This document shows, one piece after another, positions 1 to 7,306 of a DNA stretch of 64,000 nt. The position numbers and the translations under genes were made by a program. Positions within the stretch are counted from its first letter, which is position 1; every line of letters starts with the position of its first letter. Below the pieces are notes generated by a model. It was not told where the DNA came from. It did no database searches and was given only the letters and a program-made list of their open reading frames with translations. The DNA comes from Hafnia alvei (GTDB lineage Bacteria > Pseudomonadota > Gammaproteobacteria > Enterobacterales > Enterobacteriaceae), in NCBI RefSeq assembly GCF_900095695.1, contig NZ_FMIQ01000006.1, forward strand, positions 403,793 through 467,792. The letters are read 5' to 3'.

Positions 1-203
1 CGCTGCGGTATGACGCCATGCACTTCGCCCCCAGCCTCAAGGACCGCATTAGCTAATACACCCATGAGCCCTTTGCTGCCGCCGCCATAGATTAACCGAC
101 GACCTTGCTGCGCAAGTGTGTGGCCAAGCAATTTAGCTGCATCGGAATAGGCTGGATGAGTGCCTTCATTGGCGCCGCAAAAAACGCAGATATTGTTACG
201 CAT
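1..203 (-). CDS. LOG-family (TIGR00730-type) protein, N-terminal part only
   Basis: The ATG lies at 203 with an AGGATA-type ribosome site just upstream, and the frame runs off the window edge at 1, so about 67 residues are seen. The protein starts MRNNICVFCGANEG and continues to a Rossmann-type loop, YGGGSKGLMGVLANA. Both are typical of the LOG / 'lysine decarboxylase-like' family, many members of which are nucleoside 5'-monophosphate phosphoribohydrolases. The diagnostic PGGxGT motif would lie outside the window, so the enzymatic role is inferred from the N-terminus alone. It reads in the same direction as the two tRNA-Tyr genes and lies downstream of them. Confidence 0.85.
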   Translation of the reverse strand, partial: MRNNICVFCGANEGTHPAYSDAAKLLGHTLAQQGRRLIYGGGSKGLMGVLANAVLEAGGEVHGVIPQ

Positions 204-376
204 GACATATCCTACTGCTGAGAGAAAAGCAGTGGTATAGCGGATTGATGCTAGGAATTCAAGGGGATGATGGAGAACAGAAAATTATATCGAGAGCGTA
301 ATCGAAGGTTCTCGACCTTCCCCGTGGGGAATATGCGATTTTAATATTTGTTTGGGATTGCGGAGCTAAGAAAGGA

Positions 377-461
<85 letters not shown>

Positions 462-546
462 ACGAAATTCGTGGTTACGAATTGTTGCCCGGTTTTCTCC
501 GGAAAGCTGCGGCTAACAGCTTTTTTATCTCATCCTGAAGAAGAGA

Positions 547-631
<85 letters not shown>

Positions 632-661
632 AGATTTTTAATCGCTCCGTTATCACCGGAA

Positions 662-698
662 GCGGGGCGCATAATAACAAATCGCGCCGCGCTGTAAA
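662..698 (-). promoter_or_regulatory. tyrT promoter with GC-rich discriminator
   Basis: On the minus strand a TTTACA -35 (693-698) is followed after 16 bp by a TATTAT -10 (671-676) and then GCGCCCCGC (662-670). The -35 and discriminator are the same as I recall for the E. coli tyrT promoter. A GC-rich discriminator between the -10 and the start site is the known determinant of stringent (ppGpp/DksA) control of stable RNA promoters. Confidence 0.85.
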
Positions 699-785
699 GC
701 ATTGGGAGGTAAAAAATAATTTGTTTGCCGTTTTTTTGCACTTAACGCCTTTTGTGTGAACAAAAAGCAGAGAAAAAACCGCCAA

Positions 786-1634
786 TCAGAATATAACTGT
801 ACGATTCCCATAAACAAATACCCGCTGTGCCAGCACGCGGTACAGTGCACGACTGAGTACATTTTTTTCAACGTCGCGCCCTGCGCGCATCATTTCATCG
901 GCGGTATAAGTGTGGTCAACGTTAATAACGTCTTGCATGATGATTGGACCTTCATCGAGATCGTTATTAACGAAGTGCGCGGTTGCACCAATAATCTTCA
1001 CACCGCGCTCATAGGCTTGATGATATGGGCGTGCGCCAATGAAAGCTGGAAGGAAAGAGTGGTGAATATTAATAATCTGGTTGGGGAAGTGACTGATGAA
1101 GTCAGGCGTTAATATCCGCATATATTTCGCTAGCACCACGTAGTCGGGCGCATGTTTTTTAATTTCAGCCACCATGGCGGCGTCATGTTCATCACGCGAG
1201 AGACCTTCATGGCTGACTAGCGTGAACGGTATATCGAAACGCTCAACCAGCGATTGCAACGTGGAGTGGTTACCAATGACCGCTGCAATTTCAACGTCTA
1301 ATCCCCCAAATGCACTTTTCATCAGCAGGTCGCCAAGGCAGTGTGCCTCTTTGGTGACAAGCACCACAATGCGTTGACGGCCTGATACCGTAAGTTCTCG
1401 CTCAGAGCCGGAGGGTAGTGCGCCATCCAGATCGGCCAGCAACGTCTCATCGTTGAAAATACCTTCCAGTTCGGTACGCATGAAAAAACGGCCGGTGAGA
1501 TGGTCAACGAATTCATTATTTTGAATGATATTAAGCTGGTGTTTATAGCAAATGTTGGTGATCTTGGCGATGAGCCCCTTCGCATCTGGACAGATGGTGC
1601 GGAGAACTTTGCGTTGAATAACGGGTTGTGACAT
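786..1634 (-). CDS. purU: formyltetrahydrofolate deformylase
   Basis: PurU hydrolyses 10-formyl-THF to formate and THF in the cytoplasm, supplying formate for PurT and balancing the one-carbon pool. The 282-residue product has an N-terminal ACT regulatory domain (about 8-83) and a formyltransferase-fold catalytic domain (about 88-265). The catalytic triad is visible as Asn189, His191 (INIHHSFLPAF) and Asp227 (LDEGP). E. coli PurU is 280 residues and the N-terminus aligns closely, which supports the ATG at 1634. The gene lies upstream of tyrTV on the same strand. In E. coli, Met and Gly act through the ACT domain. Confidence 0.97.
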   Translation of the reverse strand: MSQPVIQRKVLRTICPDAKGLIAKITNICYKHQLNIIQNNEFVDHLTGRFFMRTELEGIFNDETLLADLDGALPSGSERELTVSGRQRIVVLVTKEAHCLGDLLMKSAFGGLDVEIAAVIGNHSTLQSLVERFDIPFTLVSHEGLSRDEHDAAMVAEIKKHAPDYVVLAKYMRILTPDFISHFPNQIINIHHSFLPAFIGARPYHQAYERGVKIIGATAHFVNNDLDEGPIIMQDVINVDHTYTADEMMRAGRDVEKNVLSRALYRVLAQRVFVYGNRTVIF

Positions 1635-1677
1635 GTGTTGGTTTCCTGTCTAGATATTTTTATTATTGCGGATGATC

Positions 1678-2172
1678 TTATTGACCACAGCATTTCTTAT
1701 ATTTTTTGCCAGAACCACATGGGCAGGGATCGTTTCTGCCGATCTGCGGTTTGGTTCCATCCACATAATACCAACGTTGATCCAAACGAATAAAGCGTGA
1801 ACATTCATGAATCGAATTATTTTGATTTTCGGCATCAGAATGGTAACGCGCGAAGAATTCAACAAAGCCTTCATCCTTGTTCTTACCGCTGGCAGTTTTA
1901 ACAATCGTTAATCCTAGCCACTCGGTATCAGCAAAACTCTCTTCAATCGCGGCGCGTTGTTTGTCCATGCCACATTCTGGATGCCAGGTATCCACCAGAT
2001 AATCTGCGTTGTGCACCACATAGGCGGTGTAACGTGAACGCATCAGCTGTTCGGGCTCAGCGGCCATACGTTGCCCGCTAATAATGGGTTCACAGCATTG
2101 GGCAAAGGCGTTGCCGCTTTGACACGGGCAGGGTGAATGGCTATCAAGCGGTATAGATGTGGTGGGGATCAT
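1678..2172 (-). CDS. ychJ: YchJ, SEC-C motif protein (UPF0225)
   Basis: A 164-residue protein with two zinc-type cysteine clusters: an N-terminal [13 protein letters not shown] and a C-terminal SEC-C motif, [13 protein letters not shown], like the zinc hook of SecA that contacts SecB and ribosomes. The middle (about 40-140) is the YchJ NTF2-like core. The family's molecular function is not established. The gene sits 43 nt upstream of purU in the same direction. It is slightly longer than E. coli YchJ; a shorter N-terminus would lose little before the first cysteine cluster. Confidence 0.92.
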   Translation of the reverse strand: MIPTTSIPLDSHSPCPCQSGNAFAQCCEPIISGQRMAAEPEQLMRSRYTAYVVHNADYLVDTWHPECGMDKQRAAIEESFADTEWLGLTIVKTASGKNKDEGFVEFFARYHSDAENQNNSIHECSRFIRLDQRWYYVDGTKPQIGRNDPCPCGSGKKYKKCCGQ

Positions 2173-2221
2173 GGTGGTCGAACCTTATTGAAAGACGAAT
2201 TGGGACTATGGTATCGAATCC

Positions 2222-2258
2222 TTATCTCAGCCGCCATGAGGGAGTGTGGCTGAGATAA
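2222..2258. other. 11-bp inverted repeat between ychJ and rssB
   Basis: TTATCTCAGCC (2222-2232) and GGCTGAGATAA (2248-2258) are perfect complements around a 15-nt loop. There is no U-run on either strand, so it is not a canonical terminator. It lies in the divergent ychJ-rssB spacer, where E. coli carries rssA. Confidence 0.6.
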
Positions 2259-2416
2259 TATTCTGAATCAGTAGCTAATAAATAATTGTAACGAATAGAC
2301 CTTTTAGTTAAATGTGCGTAATAGTGCGCAAAACGCGTCATTCCAGAAATATCTATGCAGCACAAGGCTGCATATTGAGCCAGAATAGAAGGAGCACTAG
2401 TGAAAGGAGGTTCTTA

Positions 2417-3430
2417 ATGGCGTTGCCACTGGAAAGTAAGCGAGTGATGATCGTCGAAGACGACCCTGTCTTTCGCTGTGTACTGGCCGGCTACCTCCAA
2501 TCCCAAGGCGCTTTGGTCCAAGAAGCAGCCAATGGAATAGAGGCCTTAGGTTTACTGGATGAGTTCACTCCAGACGCAATCCTTTGCGATCTTGCGATGC
2601 CAGAAATGGGCGGGATCGAGTTTATTAAACGGTTAAGAGAGCGAGGCTTTCAAACACCGGTAGTTGTGATTTCTGCAACTGAAGAAATGGCTGACGTTGC
2701 GAATGCAATGCGGCTTGGTGTTCGTGATGTATTGCTCAAGCCAATAACCGATCTCAGCAGATTGCAGGAAACGCTTTTATCTTGCTTTTATCCCGATCTA
2801 TTTGAATCACCGGCTTTAGAGAAAGACGAGTTTATCCATGATTGGGAGTTATTAAGCCAAGATCCTGAATATGCAGCGCGTTTGCTAAAACAGTTACAGC
2901 CGCCGGTTCAACAAAACATTTGTGGCTGTAAGGTTAATTATCGACAGCTCACGTCTCTGAATAATTCAGGTTTGGTATTAGACATTGCGCCGTTATCCAG
3001 TAAAGATCTCGCATTCTATTGTTTAGATGTTTCGCGGGCAGGAGAAAACGGCATTTTGGCGGCACTGATGGTGCGGGCGATTTTTAACGGGTTGCTGCAA
3101 GAACAGCTGGCTCACCAAGAATTGCGCTTGCCTCAAATGTCTACCATTCTTAAACAGGTCAACCACCTGCTGCGTCAGGCAAACCTTGAAGGGCAATTTC
3201 CTTTGCTGGCTGGGTATTATCATGTTCAGCAACAGAATCTGATTCTTGTTTCTGCGGGATTACATGCCAAAATTCATGCGGGTGATAATCTGATCCAGCT
3301 CAATAGCGGTGTACCTTTAGGCACGATGGGGTCAATTCACGTCAATCAGGTTAGCCAGCGATGTAGTCATTGGCAGAGCCAAATCTGGGGCGTGGGTGGG
3401 CATCTGCGTTTAATGCTGACTTCACCGTAA
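2417..3430 (+). CDS. rssB: RssB, RpoS-delivering adaptor / response regulator
   Basis: RssB binds sigma S and hands it to ClpXP for degradation during growth. The 337-residue product (same length as in E. coli) has a receiver domain with the acidic pair at D15-D16 and the phosphorylated aspartate at D58 (ILCDLAMPEMGG). It is followed by the degenerate PP2C-like effector domain, from about residue 145. The frame is open further upstream, but the ATG at 2417 is chosen because an AAAGGAGG ribosome site sits six bases before it and the encoded start aligns with E. coli RssB. rssA, which precedes rssB in E. coli, is absent here. Confidence 0.96.
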   Translation: MALPLESKRVMIVEDDPVFRCVLAGYLQSQGALVQEAANGIEALGLLDEFTPDAILCDLAMPEMGGIEFIKRLRERGFQTPVVVISATEEMADVANAMRLGVRDVLLKPITDLSRLQETLLSCFYPDLFESPALEKDEFIHDWELLSQDPEYAARLLKQLQPPVQQNICGCKVNYRQLTSLNNSGLVLDIAPLSSKDLAFYCLDVSRAGENGILAALMVRAIFNGLLQEQLAHQELRLPQMSTILKQVNHLLRQANLEGQFPLLAGYYHVQQQNLILVSAGLHAKIHAGDNLIQLNSGVPLGTMGSIHVNQVSQRCSHWQSQIWGVGGHLRLMLTSP

Positions 3431-3648
3431 CACTGACTTTTCAGCTTTATCTGCTTTTTAATTTAATCAGTTAATGGGTCGCTATTTATCTAAAAGGCTG
3501 GTTGCTTGTAATATCTCCAATCAGTCTGCAATTACTTTGAATTTAATGCGCACAAAATACGAACTGGTATACTCGCGCTGGAAATTAGCATTCATGTCCG
3601 CCGAATAAAATGGATATGAACACGGAGCTAAACGATTAGAGAGGTTGT

Positions 3649-4560
3649 ATGTCAACGTCAGTAAGAAAAATCAGAAAAGCCGTAATACCTGTCGCAGGGC
3701 TAGGAACGCGTATGTTGCCAGCCACCAAAGCCATTCCAAAAGAAATGTTGCCGTTGGTTGATAAGCCACTGATCCAATATGTTGTGAATGAATGCATTGC
3801 TGCAGGGATTAACGAAATAATTCTGGTTACACATTCTTCAAAAAACTCTATCGAAAACCATTTCGACACCAGTTTTGAATTAGAAGCAATGCTGGAAAAA
3901 CGCGTTAAGCGTCAGCTTCTAGCTGAAGTGCAGTCTATTTGTCCTAAGCATGTTACCATCATGCAAGTTCGTCAGGGATTAGCGAAAGGTTTAGGCCATG
4001 CGATCCTGTGCGCATATCCACTGGTTGGCGATGAGCCATTTGCCGTTATCCTGCCAGACGTGATCTTAGATGAGTACACCTCCGATCTAAGTAAAGACAA
4101 CTTGAGTGAGATGCTGTCTCGTTATGAAGCAACAGGCCATAGCCAAATTATGGTTGAGCCAGTACCGATGGAAGATGTTTCTAACTACGGCGTTGCAGAT
4201 TGCAGCGGCGTTGAGCTGAAGGCGGGTGAGAGCACTCCGATGAAAGCGGTAGTTGAGAAACCGGCACGCGATAAGGCACCGTCAAACTTGTCTATCGTAG
4301 GTCGCTACGTGCTATCACCAGAGATTTGGCCACTGCTGTCTAAGACACCTCCAGGCGCTGGCGAAGAAATCCAATTAACAGACGCGATTGCGATGTTAAT
4401 GAAGAAAGAAACCGTTGAGGCTTATCATCTGAAAGGTCTGAGCCATGACTGCGGAAATAAAATGGGTTACATGCAGGCGTTTGTTGAATATGGCATGCGC
4501 CACGCTTCTTTAGGTAAAGAATTCACCACGTGGTTAAAGTCGTTAGACTTGAACGACTAA
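3649..4560 (+). CDS. galU: UTP-glucose-1-phosphate uridylyltransferase
   Basis: GalU makes UDP-glucose from UTP and glucose-1-phosphate for LPS core, trehalose and galactose metabolism. The 303-residue protein carries the nucleotidyltransferase signature [18 protein letters not shown] near residues 17-34 and the conserved VEKP and [10 protein letters not shown] segments further on. The length is one residue more than E. coli GalU. The ATG at 3649 is preceded by GAGAGG. The gene follows rssB by about 220 bp and ends at a strong terminator, so it is probably its own transcription unit. Confidence 0.97.
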   Translation: MSTSVRKIRKAVIPVAGLGTRMLPATKAIPKEMLPLVDKPLIQYVVNECIAAGINEIILVTHSSKNSIENHFDTSFELEAMLEKRVKRQLLAEVQSICPKHVTIMQVRQGLAKGLGHAILCAYPLVGDEPFAVILPDVILDEYTSDLSKDNLSEMLSRYEATGHSQIMVEPVPMEDVSNYGVADCSGVELKAGESTPMKAVVEKPARDKAPSNLSIVGRYVLSPEIWPLLSKTPPGAGEEIQLTDAIAMLMKKETVEAYHLKGLSHDCGNKMGYMQAFVEYGMRHASLGKEFTTWLKSLDLND

Positions 4561-4587
4561 AGGCCATCATGGCTAAAGAAACTTTGT

Positions 4588-4613
4588 AAAGGATGCCTAG
4601 GCATCCTTTTTTT
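4588..4613 (+). terminator. galU intrinsic terminator
   Basis: AAAGGATGCCT/AGGCATCCTTT is a 22-bp perfect palindrome followed by continuing T residues to 4613, 28 bp after the galU stop codon. Confidence 0.9.
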
Positions 4614-5264
4614 ATGCGAGCTATCTTAGCAATGTGAGGCCACTTAAATAATTTTCTAAGCAAATAATGACTAAATGTATGACCTCTTTGATTTAATCCC
4701 CATCCCGTGGTTTCTCAAGCCTTCTAAAGAGCGCCTAGAAGCATCAAAAGATAAGTCTTTTTTAATAATGATGTCTCGCTAAAAAGCATTTCTCTTGAAT
4801 TAAGGCGATACGGGAACAATCCCATACCTTGTTTGTGGTATATGTTGGGTAGTAAATCAAAAAATATTAACTTTACTGAAGATTGATTATATCAATATAG
4901 CCATAGTTACTGTTGTTTATTACTCAGATGTTTACTATCAATTTAAGGTATTTTAAATGCATGGTTATCACCTGTTTCCATACCTACTGCCACGATGAGA
5001 AATTAATGTAGAGGGGCGTAATTACAGGAATGACTACAGCGTGAAAGATAAGTCCTACAGCGGTGTAGGAGCGCTGCTGTAAATTCACAGAAGAGGGCAT
5101 GTAGTGCTAGACGGTGTTTTCTGATCCATATTGTTACTGGCAGTAGTATGGCTTCTGGTGCCATGCTATCCAAAATGGATTTTAAAAATCGAATTTATTT
5201 AAGTGCAAAGAATGAAATGCTATACAACAGAGTTTAGATGCATAAGACCATAGACGAATTAAGG
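4614..5264. other. AT-rich galU-hns spacer without a recognisable gene
   Basis: About 650 bp of AT-rich DNA between convergently ending galU and hns. I see only short reading frames. Two stop-bounded stretches look protein-like but lack a start: one ends SYSGVGALL near 5080 and one reads LLLAVVWLLVPCYPKW near 5132-5180. They could be decayed gene remnants or chance. No terminator or sRNA signature was found apart from those of the flanking genes. Confidence 0.5.
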
Positions 5265-5266
5265 GC

Positions 5267-5294
5267 AAAAAAATAGCCTCATAAGAGGCTATTT
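5267..5294 (-). terminator. hns intrinsic terminator
   Basis: On the minus strand AAATAGCCTC-TTAT-GAGGCTATTT forms a 10-bp stem with a 4-nt loop and runs into further U residues, about 32 bp after the hns stop codon. Confidence 0.88.
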
Positions 5295-5326
5295 ATACAG
5301 ATTTAGATGTAATGCTTAGAAGAAGA

Positions 5327-5734
5327 TTACAGCAGGAAATCGTCCAGAGACTTACCTTGTTCTTCGATAGCTTGCTTAATCACAGCTGGAGTACGGCCTT
5401 GGCCAGTCCAGGTTTTAGTTTCGCCATTTTCATCAACATACTGGTATTTAGCAGGGCGAGCAGCACGTTTTGCTTTACCCGCTACTTTACCAGCAGCCAT
5501 GCTTTGCAGCAGTTCATTAGGATCGATACCGTCAGCAATCAGCATTTCGCGGTATTGCTGTAATTTACGAGTACGTTCTTCGATCTCAGCTTGTGCCTGA
5601 CTATCTTCTTCACGACGTTCGTTTACAACAACTTCCAATTTCTCCAGCATTTCTTCTAGAGTTTCTAAAGTACATTCTCTAGCCTGAGCACGAAGAGTAC
5701 GGATGTTGTTCAGAATTTTTAATGCTTCGCTCAT
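5327..5734 (-). CDS. hns: nucleoid protein and xenogeneic silencer H-NS
   Basis: H-NS coats AT-rich, often horizontally acquired DNA and represses it. The 135-residue protein has the N-terminal coiled-coil dimerisation region (about 1-64, rich in E, R and L heptads), a central linker with the second oligomerisation site, and the C-terminal DNA-binding domain. The AT-hook-like loop TWTGQGRTP is present; its QGR motif inserts in the minor groove. The ATG at 5734 has TTAGGACA upstream. The position between galU and tdk is as in E. coli. The AT-rich sequence around the gene may itself be bound by H-NS, as autoregulation is known for the family. Confidence 0.98.
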   Translation of the reverse strand: MSEALKILNNIRTLRAQARECTLETLEEMLEKLEVVVNERREEDSQAQAEIEERTRKLQQYREMLIADGIDPNELLQSMAAGKVAGKAKRAARPAKYQYVDENGETKTWTGQGRTPAVIKQAIEEQGKSLDDFLL

Positions 5735-5775
5735 TGTCCTAATCTCAAATTATATTGGTGGGGGGCGTCTCGATT

Positions 5776-5804
5776 ATAATAGAGTGCCAGTTTATTTAAC
5801 GCAA
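5776..5804 (-). promoter_or_regulatory. candidate hns promoter
   Basis: On the minus strand TTGCGT (5799-5804) and TATTAT (5776-5781) are separated by 17 bp, about 40 bp before the start codon. An overlapping TATAAT is at 5773-5778. Assigned by consensus only. Confidence 0.55.
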
Positions 5805-6236
5805 TAGTGAATTTTGTAAGATTAGCAAAATATTTCGTAATATAAGCAAATAATGCTTCTTTAAACACTATAACGAATATAGCTACTTGTTATTCAGATT
5901 ACAACATCAGGTTCAAAGAGGCTAGGGCGCCAAACCGAAGTCTATTAAAATATAATCGTGTTGACGGTATTGTTATGTTTCACAGTAGATATTTTTTGTT
6001 GATTAAATCTACAGATCTTTAAGCTTGGTCACACTCCTCATTGCTAATATAAGGCAAAAACCGGTGAGAATTATCGGAAAAACGAGTGTACTAAAGTCCT
6101 TTATAGTAACGATCCCATCAATTAGCAAAATCAGAGTTCGGTGTAACATCATTTCTTAACAGAGTGTTGTGTCCCTCTCATTTTTAGACAAAATATTGTT
6201 TTATCAGATATTGATATAGATTCAGGCTTTAAGAAT

Positions 6237-6262
6237 AACGTCTTTGGCTAGACGTTTTTTTT
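6237..6262 (+). terminator. intrinsic terminator upstream of tdk with no assigned gene
   Basis: AACGTCT-TTGGCT-AGACGTT followed by eight T residues (6255-6262) is a textbook plus-strand terminator. The nearest upstream gene, hns, points away, and tdk starts 84 bp downstream. It must therefore end a short unannotated transcript or act as an attenuator in a tdk leader. The rest of the 5805-6236 spacer is AT-rich, and I see no convincing ORF in it. Confidence 0.8.
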
Positions 6263-6345
6263 CATAATTTTATGCCATCATCGCGACGTTGGCTGTGATA
6301 AAATCCGGCCAGTTACGCGATTCTATATGGGGCTTAGAGCAGGCT

Positions 6346-6921
6346 GTGGCACAACTATATTTTTATTATTCAGCGATGAATGCGGGCAAATCAACGGCGT
6401 TACTTCAATCTTCCTATAACTATCAGGAACGAGGAATGCGCACGCTGGTGTTTACCGCAGAAATTGACAATCGTTTTGGTGTGGGAAAAGTGAGCTCGCG
6501 TATTGGTCTGAGTTCACAGGCTCAACTTTATAATAGCGAAACACCTTTGTTCGATATGATTCGGCAGGAAAATGATCTTTTGCCTGTGAACTGCGTGTTA
6601 GTGGATGAGTGTCAATTCCTGACCAAAGATCAGGTTAATCAACTTTCCGATGTAGTCGATAGCTTAGATATTCCAGTGTTGTGCTATGGACTGAGAACCG
6701 ATTTTCGCGGTGAATTGTTTGGCGGAAGCCAATATCTATTAGCTTGGGCTGATAAATTGGTTGAGCTTAAAACGATTTGCCACTGCGGGCGCAAAGCAAA
6801 TATGGTGCTACGTCTAGATGAGCACGGTAAAGCGTTAAAAGACGGCGAGCAGGTTGTGATTGGTGGTAATGAAAGCTATGTCTCAGTCTGTCGTAAGCAT
6901 TATAAAGACGCGCTAGCGTGA
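6346..6921 (+). CDS. tdk: thymidine kinase
   Basis: Tdk phosphorylates thymidine with ATP in pyrimidine salvage. The GTG at 6346 is chosen because the encoded protein then starts exactly like E. coli Tdk ([17 protein letters not shown]). The frame is open upstream to a TTG at 6289, and the ribosome site before 6346 is poor. The P-loop SAMNAGKST is at about 9-17, the catalytic LVDECQF is near residue 88, and zinc ligands are in CHCGRK and VCRKHYK. At 191 residues it lacks the roughly 14-residue tail of E. coli Tdk. A weak -10-like TGTGATAAAAT lies between the 6237-6262 terminator and the start. Confidence 0.95.
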   Translation: MAQLYFYYSAMNAGKSTALLQSSYNYQERGMRTLVFTAEIDNRFGVGKVSSRIGLSSQAQLYNSETPLFDMIRQENDLLPVNCVLVDECQFLTKDQVNQLSDVVDSLDIPVLCYGLRTDFRGELFGGSQYLLAWADKLVELKTICHCGRKANMVLRLDEHGKALKDGEQVVIGGNESYVSVCRKHYKDALA

Positions 6922-7264
6922 TACTCGGTGTGAGCGTAGGCAAAGTATAGATATTGATGCACACGTCTTCTCAGGGCGTGTGCTGAATGATAAACCAATC
7001 CCCTTAGTTCAAGTTTACGCATTGATGATGCCACTCTCGCTATATATCAACGCCGTTGCCGGTGTAAGGGCATCGATCTTTAACGCCTTCTATATTTCAT
7101 TTCCCTAATTCCCCATCTTTAATCCCAAATCAGATTCGCGGTGCTGGCCGAATATTGCTCTGTGAGGTCCAATGTTTGGATGTTGAGTTGCGTGTTCGTT
7201 TATATGCATTTCTATTTATGATGATAGAAGGACATTAAGAGAATAGTGGGTATCAATAGGCACA
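6922..7264. other. tdk-adhE convergent spacer
   Basis: About 340 bp between convergent tdk and adhE. A GCACACG/CGTGTGC hairpin about 40 bp after the tdk stop codon has no U-run. No ORF or RNA gene was recognised in the rest. Confidence 0.5.
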
Positions 7265-7289
7265 AAAAAACCCGCCAGCGGCGGGTTTT
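7265..7289 (-). terminator. adhE intrinsic terminator
   Basis: On the minus strand AAAACCCGCC-GCT-GGCGGGTTTT forms a 10-bp stem with a 3-nt loop and runs into further U residues, 18 bp after the adhE stop codon. Confidence 0.93.
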
Positions 7290-7306
7290 CGTATAACAGA
7301 ATCTAA

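Noticed and set aside
296..335. GAAGGT/ACCTTC and CCCC/GGGG palindromes downstream of the tRNA-Tyr pair, suggesting an E. coli tpr-like repeat or terminator
   Set aside because: Only short pairing and no U-run; similarity to the tRNA 3' end is too weak to call a tpr repeat.
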